Below are positions 56,534 through 64,000 of a DNA stretch of 64,000 nt, one piece after another. The translations under genes were made by a program, and so were the position numbers. How positions within the stretch are numbered: the stretch's first letter is position 1; every line of letters begins with the position of its first letter. Below the pieces are notes generated by a model. The model saw nothing but the letters and a program-made list of their open reading frames with translations. It made no database searches and had not been told where the DNA came from. Origin of the DNA: an uncultured Lachnospiraceae bacterium (GTDB lineage: Bacteria; Bacillota; Clostridia; Lachnospirales; Lachnospiraceae); contig CALWBQ010000041.1 in NCBI GenBank assembly GCA_944376125.1, forward strand, positions 1 through 64,000. The letters run 5' to 3'.

Positions 56534-57337
56534 CTATTCTCCGATAGCATTTCTCCGCTGCCTGGCGGCTTCAAACATCAATACTGAGGCGGCCACCGCC
56601 GCATTAAGGGATTCCACCTTCCCTTTCATAGGAATCTTGACATACACATCGGACAGGGCAGAAACTGAATCGGACAGGCCATTAGCCTCATTTCCGATGA
56701 GAAAACCGCACGGCCCGGTATAGTCTTCCCTGTCGTACGGCTGTTTGCCGTCTAAATGCGCCGCGAACAGCCTGATGCCCCGCTTTTTGGCCTGAAGGCA
56801 GGCTTTCCCCAGATCCGGAACATAAAGAAACGGCACCCTCAGGATAGATCCCATGGTGGAGCGGATGACTTTCGGATTATAGATATCTGCCGTTCCTCTA
56901 TCCATAATAATGCCTGTCATCCCGGCCCCCTCTCCTGCCCGTATGATGGTTCCAAGATTTCCCGGATCCTGAATCGTCTCCAAGATCATCAGACAGGGAC
57001 ATTCAGCTCCCTCCAGAATACTCTCCAATGTGTACGTTTTCTGACGAACGACGGCCAATATCCCCTGAGGTGTCTGGGTATCTGCCATGGCTCTCATCAC
57101 CGGCTCACTCACCGTTTCACAGCAGAAGTGTTTCAGCCATCCGGCAGTATCACCCTCCTTCCCAGGGCCCTCCAAGAACGCTTCCGTCACGTAAAGGGAC
57201 ACTGTCTCTTTCGGATCCAGTTCTCGGCATATCCGCAGTCCTTCTGCTACATACAGTCCTTCCTCTCTCCTGTCCCTGCTTTTCTTTACCAGGTTCTGGA
57301 CATGCCTGACCTGCTCATTTTTTGTGCTGGTTATCAT
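56534..57337 (-). CDS. TrmH/SpoU-family RNA 2'-O-methyltransferase
   Basis: 267 residues. N-terminal substrate-binding domain (SxxNxxV-like start STKNEQVRHVQNLVKKSRDRREEGLYVAEGLRI) and a C-terminal trefoil-knot SPOUT domain with LETIQDPGNLGTIIRAGEGAG, GFLIGNEANGLS and MKGKVESLNAAVAASVLMFEA. It uses SAM to methylate ribose in rRNA or tRNA; the target is not evident. The start is ATG 57337, with GAGGA rather far upstream; an in-frame TTG inside nadE would add 21 residues. Confidence 0.93.
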   Translation of the reverse strand: MITSTKNEQVRHVQNLVKKSRDRREEGLYVAEGLRICRELDPKETVSLYVTEAFLEGPGKEGDTAGWLKHFCCETVSEPVMRAMADTQTPQGILAVVRQKTYTLESILEGAECPCLMILETIQDPGNLGTIIRAGEGAGMTGIIMDRGTADIYNPKVIRSTMGSILRVPFLYVPDLGKACLQAKKRGIRLFAAHLDGKQPYDREDYTGPCGFLIGNEANGLSDSVSALSDVYVKIPMKGKVESLNAAVAASVLMFEAARQRRNAIGE

Positions 57338-57366
57338 ATTGCTTCTGTTATCCTCTCTCGGGTGTT

Positions 57367-59295
57367 TTATCTCTCTATTTTCTCCAGATCTTCCAGCCAA
57401 ATCCGGCTGACAGCATCGCTTGGCATTCTCAAATCCCCTCTGGGTGAAACGGCAGCTGATCCCACTTTCGGGCCATCGGGAAGGCAGGAACGCTTAAACT
57501 GCTGGCTGAAAAACCTGCGGTAAAAGACCTTCAGCCATTTTAATACGGTTTCTCTTCCATATTTTCCCTCAAACGCCTGGACTGCAATCCTGTAAATTTT
57601 AGATGGCATGTACCCAAAACGAAGGACATAGTACAAAAAGAAATCATGGAGTTCGTAGGGTCCTACAAGGTCTTCCGTCTTTTGGGCGATCTCCCCCTCT
57701 TTGGGAGGCAGCAGTTCCGGGCTGACCGGGGTGTCCAAAACATCCTCCAATACAGCCGACAGCGTCTTCTCCCCGCAGGTGTCTGCATAATATCTGACCA
57801 GATGGCGAACCAGTGTCTTTGGCACAGATGCGTTTACCCCGTACATGGACATATGGTCGCCATTGTAAGTTGCCCACCCCAGAGCAAGTTCTGACATATC
57901 GCCAGTTCCTATGACGAGAGCGCCAATCTCATTGGCCGCATCCATCAGGATCTGGGTGCGCTCGCGGGCCTGACTATTTTCATAAGTTACGTCCTTTTTG
58001 TCAGGATCATGTCCTATATCCCGGAAATGGAGAGCGACTGCCTCCCTGATGGGAATCTCTCTCAGCTCAGCCCCCACTTCTCTCGCCATAGAGCAGGCGT
58101 TGGAATACGTCCTGTCTGTAGTTCCAAAACAAGGCATGGTAATGCAGCAAATCTGGCTTCTGGGGATCTCCAGCAAATCAAAGGCCCGGACACAGACCAG
58201 CAATGCCAGGGTTGAATCCAGACCCCCCGACAAGCCCACCACCACGCGGCGGCACCCTGTATGTTCCAAACGCTTCTTTAATCCCATAGCCTGTATGGTA
58301 AAAATTTCTTCACACCGGCGGCTTCTGTGCCCAGCGTCATCCGGAACGAAGGGAGACGGATCAATAAAACGCATAAGGCGGCCTGGATCCTCTTTCTCCC
58401 TGCCTTCTCCCCCAAATGCTACTGTAAGATACTGTCCTGCCTGATTTTGAAAGAATGTATTCATCCTCCTTCTTTCCGCCTCCAGGCGCTCCAGATCCAT
58501 GTCAGCGATAATGGTCTCATTTTTAAACCGCTTCGATTCTCTAAGGCAGGTTCCATTTTCCGCGATAATATTCTGGCCGCCAAATACCAGATCCTGGGTA
58601 GACTCTCCATCCCCGGCGTTGGCGTAGACATACCCGGCGACCAGTCTGGCTGACTGGCCGCAGATCAGCGATCTCCGGTATTCATCTTTGCCTGTAGTCT
58701 CATCGCTGGCCGAACAGTTGGCAATCACCGTAGCCCCTGCCAGCGCATGGCGAATACTCGGCGGGTCTGGAACCCAGACATCCTCACAGATCTCCGCCGC
58801 TGCTACCAGTCCCGGAATCTCCCTGCTGGCAAACAGCAGATTGGTTCCCATCGGGATCTTTTCTCCATCCCAGTCCACCTGGACCGGTGCCTGATTTCCT
58901 GGCGTAAAATGGCGCAGTTCATAAAACTCAGAATAATTAGGAATGTTGGTCTTGGGCACAAGCCCCAGCACTCTGCCGCCATAGACTGCAGCAGCTACAT
59001 TATACAGCTTTCCCCCCTGCTCCCAGGGAAGACCTGCAAAGATCAGCATTCCAGAATCCTTTGCAAACTCTGTCAGCTTTTTCAGCTCCTCCTTGGCCTT
59101 TCTTAGAAGAGGAAACTGAAGGAATAAATCCCCGCAGGTATAAGCTGTCAGGCATAGTTCCGGGAATACCAGAAGCCTTACACCAGATTTTTCGCAGTCC
59201 TTTATAATTTCTTCCATTCTTTCCCGGTTCCATTCAGGATCGCCCACCTTCACCTTCGGCGTCGCTGCAGCGACCCGGATAAATCCATCGTTCAT
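57367..59295 (-). CDS. nadE: Glutamine-dependent NAD+ synthetase
   Basis: 642 residues with two domains: an N-terminal carbon-nitrogen hydrolase that supplies ammonia from glutamine (Glu in FPELCLTAYTCGDLF, Lys in VPKTNIPNY, Cys in AAEICEDVW) and a C-terminal NAD synthetase domain with the PP-loop VVGLSGGLDSTLALLV and GTGDMSELALGW. It amidates deamido-NAD in the last step of NAD synthesis. The ATG at 59295 overlaps the MATE stop by four bases (ATGA) and has GAGG 7 bases upstream. Confidence 0.97.
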   Translation of the reverse strand: MNDGFIRVAAATPKVKVGDPEWNRERMEEIIKDCEKSGVRLLVFPELCLTAYTCGDLFLQFPLLRKAKEELKKLTEFAKDSGMLIFAGLPWEQGGKLYNVAAAVYGGRVLGLVPKTNIPNYSEFYELRHFTPGNQAPVQVDWDGEKIPMGTNLLFASREIPGLVAAAEICEDVWVPDPPSIRHALAGATVIANCSASDETTGKDEYRRSLICGQSARLVAGYVYANAGDGESTQDLVFGGQNIIAENGTCLRESKRFKNETIIADMDLERLEAERRRMNTFFQNQAGQYLTVAFGGEGREKEDPGRLMRFIDPSPFVPDDAGHRSRRCEEIFTIQAMGLKKRLEHTGCRRVVVGLSGGLDSTLALLVCVRAFDLLEIPRSQICCITMPCFGTTDRTYSNACSMAREVGAELREIPIREAVALHFRDIGHDPDKKDVTYENSQARERTQILMDAANEIGALVIGTGDMSELALGWATYNGDHMSMYGVNASVPKTLVRHLVRYYADTCGEKTLSAVLEDVLDTPVSPELLPPKEGEIAQKTEDLVGPYELHDFFLYYVLRFGYMPSKIYRIAVQAFEGKYGRETVLKWLKVFYRRFFSQQFKRSCLPDGPKVGSAAVSPRGDLRMPSDAVSRIWLEDLEKIER

Positions 59296-60656
59296 TGATT
59301 TTCCTCTCTTTCTGATAAGTCTTTTGGAAGCCACTTCCCTTTCCAGCAATACACAATATCCATCACCATCGTGGAGAACCAGGTGATAGGATAACACAGC
59401 ATAACTGCCTCAAAGCTGTGGAAGAACGGAACAATACCGTTAATATAGATCATTCTCAATATGCACATATTTCCCAGCCCTATCAGCATGGTCACCATAG
59501 TTTTTCCGGCGCCCCGGAAGGTTCCCATCAAAATCTGATGAATCGCCAGAGTAGAGTAAAGCGGAATCAGAATTGTCATAGAAATTCTCCCGTATTCCAG
59601 GACATCTGGGTCGCTGCTGAATATGCGAAGGACGTCTTCCGATCTCCACAGAAGAATCGGGCTTAAAATCAGAGTATAGACCAGGCTGATAGCGATCCCT
59701 TGGAAAATCCCCTGCATAACTCTCTTTTTCTTTTTGGCACCAATATTCTGCCCGGTAAACGTAGTCGCTGCAATACAGAAGCTCTGAAGGGGCAGGGTGA
59801 CAAATCCATCAATCTTGCTGCTGGCTCCATACCCGGCCATAGCCGCCGAGCCGTATATATTGATATTCGCTTGAACAATTACATTGGAGAGAGAGATAAT
59901 AGACTGCTGAATCCCGCTTGGGATGCCGATCGCCAGAATCCGCTTCATCATCCTCACATCGATCTTTATCTTTTTCAGCTCTACCCTATATATATCCTGT
60001 GTTCGCATGAGAGCGATGAGGGCCAGCGCAGCAGACACTGCCTGCGCAATGATAGTTGCCCAGGCGGCGCCTGCGATTCCCATATGGAATCCCACAACAA
60101 ACAGGAGATCTAAAACGACATTGACTGCAGAGGAAACTGCCAGATAATAGAGCGGCCGCCTGGAGTCCCCCACTGCCCGGAGAACACCCGCCGTCATATT
60201 GTAAAGCAAGTTAAACAGCGAACCTGAAAAAAATATTCTCAAATAAATCACAGAGCCATCCATAACATCATCTGGCGTTCCCATCCATTTCAGAATCAAA
60301 GGGGATGCTAAAACTCCCAGAATACTTAATGCCACCCCTCCAATCAGGCTCAGGGCGATGCAGGTATGGACAGCCCACGACAGCTTTCGCTCATCTCCTG
60401 CGCCGTAATACTGGGAGATGATAACACCGGCCCCTGTGGCAATCCCAAGAAACATACCGATAATCAGGTTGATAAGGGAATTGCTGGAACCCACTGCCGC
60501 CAGAGCCTCACTCCCGATAAAATTCCCTACCACAATTGAGTCTACCGTGTTGTAAAGCTGTTGGAAAAGGTTTCCGATCAGCAGCGGAATTGAAAACAGC
60601 AGAAGCTGCTCCCATATGGTTCCTTCCGTCATCAGCATTGTCTTCTTTCCTGTCAT
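59292..60656 (-). CDS. MATE-family efflux transporter
   Basis: 454 residues with twelve predicted membrane helices in two related halves. Family features are IPLLIGNLFQQLYNTVDSIVVGNFIGSEALAAVG near the N-terminus and GYGASSKIDGF in the second half. It exports drugs or metabolites in exchange for H+ or Na+. The ATG at 60656 follows AGGG. It is coupled to nadE by a four-base overlap, although no functional link is obvious. Substrate unknown. Confidence 0.94.
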   Translation of the reverse strand: MTGKKTMLMTEGTIWEQLLLFSIPLLIGNLFQQLYNTVDSIVVGNFIGSEALAAVGSSNSLINLIIGMFLGIATGAGVIISQYYGAGDERKLSWAVHTCIALSLIGGVALSILGVLASPLILKWMGTPDDVMDGSVIYLRIFFSGSLFNLLYNMTAGVLRAVGDSRRPLYYLAVSSAVNVVLDLLFVVGFHMGIAGAAWATIIAQAVSAALALIALMRTQDIYRVELKKIKIDVRMMKRILAIGIPSGIQQSIISLSNVIVQANINIYGSAAMAGYGASSKIDGFVTLPLQSFCIAATTFTGQNIGAKKKKRVMQGIFQGIAISLVYTLILSPILLWRSEDVLRIFSSDPDVLEYGRISMTILIPLYSTLAIHQILMGTFRGAGKTMVTMLIGLGNMCILRMIYINGIVPFFHSFEAVMLCYPITWFSTMVMDIVYCWKGKWLPKDLSEREENQ

Positions 60657-60805
60657 CCCTATATTCCCCCTATATTTTCCCGCTATCCGCAGCAGTCTGA
60701 TCGCCGGCGCTGCTCAAATATGACAATAAGGGCCAAAAGACACTCTGACCCGACAAAACCATAATATCACAATTTTCCGAAAAAAGGAAGGCGGGCGGTT
60801 TTCTA

Positions 60806-60834
60806 TTTACATTTTGCCGCAAATCAGGTACAAT
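60806..60834 (+). promoter_or_regulatory. Predicted promoter of the Rrf2-family gene
   Basis: TTTACA (60806-60811), a 17-base spacer and TACAAT (60829-60834). Confidence 0.65.
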
Positions 60835-60884
60835 CCCATTATCTTAGTAACTTGATAAGAATAATCGGGAAGGAGTCGTTTTCC

Positions 60885-61316
60885 ATGAAGATTTCTACAA
60901 AAGGACGATATGCTCTCCGCATGATGCTGGAGTTTGCCATGTCGGGTGATCAATGCACGAAGCTCAACCAGGTGGCGGAGCGGCAGCAGATTTCTGTTAA
61001 GTATTTGGAGCAGATTGCCATGATACTCTGCCGCGCCGGCTGCATCAAAAGCATGAGAGGAGCTCAGGGCGGATACCGGCTGGCCAGAGATCCGAAAGAT
61101 TATACGGTAGGCGAGATACTCCGGCTGACAGAAGGAAGCCTTGCTCCCGTCCCGTGCCTGGAAGACAGTCCCAACCAGTGCAGCCGGGCCTCTGGATGTG
61201 CCGTTCTGTCTGTCTGGGAGGAGCTGGCCAATGCCATTAACCAGGTTGTGGACCGGGTCACACTGGCCGATCTGGTGGAAGAGCAAAAAAGTAAACCGGG
61301 ACAGAATCTTCTGTGA
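60885..61316 (+). CDS. Rrf2-family transcriptional regulator with Cys triad
   Basis: 143 residues. Winged helix (MKISTKGRYALRMMLEFA, QQISVKYLEQIAMIL, SMRGAQGGYRLARDP) followed by Cys91, Cys99 and Cys105, the positions that hold a 2Fe-2S cluster in IscR and related proteins (spacing 7 and 5). Fe-S or redox sensing is therefore likely. The ATG at 60885 follows AAGGAG. The usual partners iscS and iscU are absent; tcdA follows 17 bases later. Confidence 0.9.
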   Translation: MKISTKGRYALRMMLEFAMSGDQCTKLNQVAERQQISVKYLEQIAMILCRAGCIKSMRGAQGGYRLARDPKDYTVGEILRLTEGSLAPVPCLEDSPNQCSRASGCAVLSVWEELANAINQVVDRVTLADLVEEQKSKPGQNLL

Positions 61317-61333
61317 CGGGGCAGGGAGGAATT

Positions 61334-62077
61334 ATGGAATTATATCAAGAGCACGAATTTTCCAGAACGGAAATGCTGCTGGGAAACCGCGGCCTGCAGC
61401 GTCTGGAAGGATCCGCAGTGATTGTTTTTGGTATCGGAGGTGTCGGATCCCACGCTGCGGAGGCCCTTGCCAGAAGCGGAATCGGCTGCCTGATTCTGGT
61501 CGACAGCGACACTGTTTCTCTGACCAATATCAACCGTCAGAGCATTGCCTTTCACAGCACTCTGGGGCTTCCAAAAACCCAAGTAATGAAAGAAAAAATA
61601 GCTGATATCAATCCCCGGTGCAGAGTCATCTGCAGTCAGGAGTTCATACTCCCAGAAAATCTGAAAAAGTTTTTTTCCTCTATTGCCTGCCAGGTTCCGT
61701 CTGTCAGCTATATAATAGACGCAATCGATACGGTCAGCGCCAAGCTGGCCATTGCGGAATACGCTTTTCACCACGGCATTCCTCTCATCTCCTCCATGGG
61801 AACCGGCAATAAGCTCCATCCGGAGCTGTTCGAAATCGCAGATATTTACCAGACTTCTGTCTGTCCCCTGTGCCGGGTTATGCGAAAAGAGCTGAAAAAG
61901 CGGGACATCCCCCATCTGAAGGTTCTGTATTCCCGGGAGGAGCCTCTGAAACCCGCTTCTCCGCCAGAAGCCGCCCCATCCTCCAAGCGCTCCATTCCAG
62001 GAAGCGTCTCCTTCGTCCCGCCTGCGGCGGGCCTCCTGATTGCGGGCTATGTGGTCAGGCAGCTATGCGGCATTTAA
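61334..62077 (+). CDS. tcdA: tRNA threonylcarbamoyladenosine dehydratase
   Basis: 247 residues of the E1-like ThiF/CsdL superfamily. It uses ATP to cyclise the tRNA modification t6A to ct6A. The Rossmann motif is VIVFGIGGVGSHAAEALARSGIG, followed by LVDSDTVSLTNINRQ and IIDAIDTVSAKLAIAEY. CPLCRVMRKELKK replaces the typical Cys region. The ATG at 61334 has GGGAGGA just upstream; a GTG overlapping the Rrf2 stop is less likely. Probably co-transcribed with the Rrf2 gene. Confidence 0.93.
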   Translation: MELYQEHEFSRTEMLLGNRGLQRLEGSAVIVFGIGGVGSHAAEALARSGIGCLILVDSDTVSLTNINRQSIAFHSTLGLPKTQVMKEKIADINPRCRVICSQEFILPENLKKFFSSIACQVPSVSYIIDAIDTVSAKLAIAEYAFHHGIPLISSMGTGNKLHPELFEIADIYQTSVCPLCRVMRKELKKRDIPHLKVLYSREEPLKPASPPEAAPSSKRSIPGSVSFVPPAAGLLIAGYVVRQLCGI

Positions 62078-62095
62078 CACGTCTTCTCCCATGAG

Positions 62096-62135
62096 ACAAA
62101 AAAAGAACTGCTTTTCCCCCACAGAAAGCAGTTCT
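62096..62135 (-). terminator. Hairpin with a minus-strand T tract
   Basis: AGAACTGCTTT (62104-62114) pairs with AAAGCAGTTCT (62125-62135). The T run (TTCTTTTTTTG) is on the minus strand; on the plus strand no T tract follows. It may serve tcdA poorly and antisense transcripts well. Confidence 0.6.
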
Positions 62136-62171
62136 CACGTCACGATCACATAACCGTTACACTTATAAAGT

Positions 62172-62215
62172 TTTGGTATCCCCATACCAAATTGTCAGTA
62201 AGTATCCACATACTT
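62172..62215. promoter_or_regulatory. Tandem dyads sharing GTATCCnCATAC
   Basis: Two perfect inverted repeats: TTTGGTAT-CCCC-ATACCAAA (62172-62191) and AAGTAT-CCAC-ATACTT (62200-62215). Both contain GTATCCnCATAC, and their centres are 26 bases apart. They lie in the 368-base gap between tcdA and the GerA-family gene. They look like paired binding sites for one dimeric regulator, unidentified. The rest of the gap, 62216-62445, shows no clear promoter; a GAATA at 62250 with CATTTTTTA at 62273 is a weak sigma-G-like candidate. Confidence 0.6.
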
Positions 62216-62445
62216 TTCACTCACTATAGTCAATATATCACCTTTTCCCGAATAAGTCAATCCTTCGCTGTACATTTTTTACAATTTTATGTGCAGTTCA
62301 GGCGAAATCTTCCGTCATGTATATTTTTTCTCCAGCCGGAACACACTTTGCTTAGCGCCAACTATCTGCGCGGAGTCCAGGGACGGCCCAAATGTGCCGA
62401 ATCTGCCGTGCAGAAAAATCTGGCGGAAAGGAACGATTGCGATTT

Positions 62446-63858
62446 ATGGAATTTTCCGGAAAACTCTCCGAAAATATGGACTATCTTCAGCAAACTCTGA
62501 TGGCTGGGAAAAATTTTGATGTGGTCTACCGCACATTCGACATTGCAGGACGGGAAGCCTGCCTGTATTTTATTGACGGCTTTACAAAAGACGAGGTTCT
62601 GCTAAAGCTCCTCCAGATTTTTTCAGGGATCAAGCCAGAAGATATGCCGGCGAATGCCCATGACTTTTCCAAAAAATATCTTCCCTATGGGGAAACTGGA
62701 CTTTTAAAGGACTCGGACACCATGATCACTCAGCTTCTGTCCGGAATCTCCTGTCTCTTGATAGACGGATATGAAATCTGTCTCACTATAGACTGCCGAA
62801 CCTACCCGGCCCGAAGTGTGGCGGAGCCCGACAAAGACAAAGTGCTCCGGGGTTCCAGAGACGGTTTTGTAGAAACTCTGATCTTCAATACTGCCCTGAT
62901 TCGGCGCAGAATCCGCGATCCACGGCTGACCATGGAGATTCTTAATGCCGGGGAGAGCTCTCACACAGACATTGCCCTCTGCTACATGAGAGGCCGGGCG
63001 GATGAACAGCTTCTAAATCTGATCCGTTCGCGGATCGAAAAGCTCCACGTAGATGCCCTTACCATGAATCAGGAAAGCCTGGCCGAGTGTCTCTACCCTC
63101 ACAAATGGTACAATCCATTTCCCAAATTTCGTTTTTCTGAGCGGCCTGACACCACAGCGGCTTCTATTTTGGAAGGAAGCATCGTCCTTATCGTTGACAC
63201 CTCCCCATCTGCCATGATTCTTCCCTCTTCTGTATTTGACATTATTGAGGACGCCGACGATTACTATTTTCCCCCTATCACCGGCACCTACCTGAGGCTT
63301 TCCAGAATGGCAATCTCCCTGCTGAGTCTGATTTTAACGCCTCTCTGGCTGCTGCTGATGCAAAATCCGGACATCATTCCCTCCTGGCTGGAATTTATAC
63401 AGCTTTCTGATGAATTGTATGTTCCCCTGATTTTTCAGCTTTTAATCCTGGAATTCGCCATCGACGGGCTCCGGCTTGCAGCTGTCAGCACGCCAAGCAT
63501 GCTGACGACACCTCTCAGCATCATTGCGGGTATCGTCATGGGAGAATACGCGGTCCAATCCGGGTGGTTCAACAGCGAAACAATGCTCTATATGGCATTT
63601 GTCACAGTTGCCAACTACTCACAATCCAGCTTTGAATTAGGCTATGCGCTTAAATTCATGCGCATCCTCATTCTGATTTTGACAGCCCTGTTCAACTATT
63701 GGGGCTTTGCCGCAGGGATTCTCTTCTCTATCTGCGCGATTGTCTTTAATAAAACCATCGCAGGGAAAAGCTATATCTACCCTCTGATTCCATTTAGCTG
63801 GCGGGAACTGAAAAAGAGGTTCTTTCGGAGCCGTCTCCCTCATACAGAAAAGAACTAA
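62446..63858 (+). CDS. GerA/SpoVAF-family spore germination membrane protein
   Basis: About 470 residues of the GerA family. A large N-terminal soluble region (1-about 285; FSGKLSENMDYLQQTL, YFIDGFTKDEVLLKLL, FNTALIRRRIRDPRL, YPHKWYNPFPKFRFSERPD) is followed by four or five membrane helices (TYLRLSRMAISLLSLILTPLWLLL onward). These proteins sit in the inner spore membrane and take part in germinant response. It is alone, without gerAB/gerAC, as for SpoVAF-like members. The ATG at 62446 is 12 bases after AAAGGAA; TTG 62437 is an alternative. It converges on the GlpP-like gene with only 5 bases between stops. Confidence 0.85.
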   Translation: MEFSGKLSENMDYLQQTLMAGKNFDVVYRTFDIAGREACLYFIDGFTKDEVLLKLLQIFSGIKPEDMPANAHDFSKKYLPYGETGLLKDSDTMITQLLSGISCLLIDGYEICLTIDCRTYPARSVAEPDKDKVLRGSRDGFVETLIFNTALIRRRIRDPRLTMEILNAGESSHTDIALCYMRGRADEQLLNLIRSRIEKLHVDALTMNQESLAECLYPHKWYNPFPKFRFSERPDTTAASILEGSIVLIVDTSPSAMILPSSVFDIIEDADDYYFPPITGTYLRLSRMAISLLSLILTPLWLLLMQNPDIIPSWLEFIQLSDELYVPLIFQLLILEFAIDGLRLAAVSTPSMLTTPLSIIAGIVMGEYAVQSGWFNSETMLYMAFVTVANYSQSSFELGYALKFMRILILILTALFNYWGFAAGILFSICAIVFNKTIAGKSYIYPLIPFSWRELKKRFFRSRLPHTEKN

Positions 63859-63863
63859 TCATT

Positions 63864-64000
63864 TTATGCAAACCATAATTCCTGCTTCGTAGTGGAAATC
63901 GCATCTGCGCCGGCGGCAAAAGCGGCCATAATATCTTTTTTGTCTGAAATTAAGCCGCCGGCAATAATGGGGATATCGGTATAAGCCCGGATCTCTCTCA
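63864..64000 (-). CDS. GlpP-like antiterminator, C-terminal end (cut by window edge)
   Basis: The last 45 codons of a minus-strand gene: the translation ends IPIIAGGLISDKKDIMAA ... AGADAISTTKQELWFA and then TAA. The IIAGGLI phosphate-binding strand-loop and the terminal STT-x-WF pattern match the glycerol-3-phosphate-responsive antiterminator GlpP family (TIM-barrel). GlpP-type proteins control mRNA termination ahead of glycerol genes. The N-terminal part is outside the window, so completeness is unknown. Confidence 0.8.
   Translation of the reverse strand, partial: REIRAYTDIPIIAGGLISDKKDIMAAFAAGADAISTTKQELWFA

Noticed and set aside
62250..62281. Sigma-G promoter for the GerA-family gene
   Set aside because: GAATA and CATTTTTTA are only approximate and the spacing of 18 is long; not strong enough to annotate.

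Overview
The window looks like a chromosomal segment of a spore-forming anaerobic Firmicute of class Clostridia, most likely Lachnospiraceae. The basis is the gene content (pyruvate phosphate dikinase, FeoAAB with a small Cys-rich partner, folate ECF S component with a THF riboswitch, GerA-type germination protein, collagen-like spore-surface protein, ANTAR regulator beside a 444-residue glutamine synthetase), AGGAGG-type ribosome binding sites, canonical TTGACA/TATAAT promoters and a G+C content that looks close to half. Genus assignment would be a guess. About 60 genes are supported; I saw no rRNA, tRNA, CRISPR array or prophage.

Layout. 1-490: one end of an IS1182-like element cut by the window edge, with a two-hairpin repeat that recurs once at 56.4 kb. 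0.7-5.2 kb: ppdK, an Ig-like membrane-anchored protein and a FliB-like Cys-rich protein. 5.3-8.3 kb: CsoR-controlled copper efflux, with CopA carrying an in-frame CopZ-like tail that has its own start signals. 8.3-19 kb: beta-galactosidase with dapF, an ANTAR regulator with glnA, carB, and a galactokinase-like gene. 19-21 kb: radical SAM protein and cytidylate-kinase-like protein, overlapping at their 3' ends. 20.7-24.3 kb: iron uptake (feoA, feoA, feoB, FeoB-associated protein) facing a DtxR-type regulator, with three matching operator-like dyads. 24.3-27.2 kb: ArsR sensor, free HMA protein and Zn/Cd P-type ATPase, then a structured unassigned intergenic stretch. 27-33.7 kb: LrgAB with PAP2, RidA facing a YheO-type regulator, a GNAT protein, a small alarmone synthetase, Mrp ATPase, and FolT behind a THF riboswitch. 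33.8-38.3 kb: MBL/PAP2/thioesterase/phosphopantetheinyl transferase operon, then YitT facing a MerR regulator. 38.4-47.3 kb: a GGDEF protein, a BclA-like collagen protein with a sigma-K-like promoter, a MarR-controlled heterodimeric ABC exporter, a glycosyltransferase and HPr. 47.5-60.7 kb: dense minus-strand housekeeping genes (queH, rpoD, lipid kinase, mutY, birA, argF, patatin, SPFH/NfeD, RNA methyltransferase, nadE, MATE). 60.8-64 kb: Rrf2 regulator, tcdA, a GerA-family gene behind tandem dyads, and the end of a GlpP-like antiterminator gene.

Most loci pair a local sensor with its target: CsoR-copA, DtxR-feo, ArsR-ATPase, MarR-ABC exporter, MerR-YitT, ANTAR-glnA, YheO-RidA. I found no clearly new multi-gene system. 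The most unusual items are the nested copZ inside copA, the 76-bp two-hairpin repeat with a compensatory base change, the structured stretch at 27.0-27.17 kb, the tandem GTATCCnCATAC dyads upstream of the germination gene, and the 12-bp inverted repeat leading the GGDEF gene.
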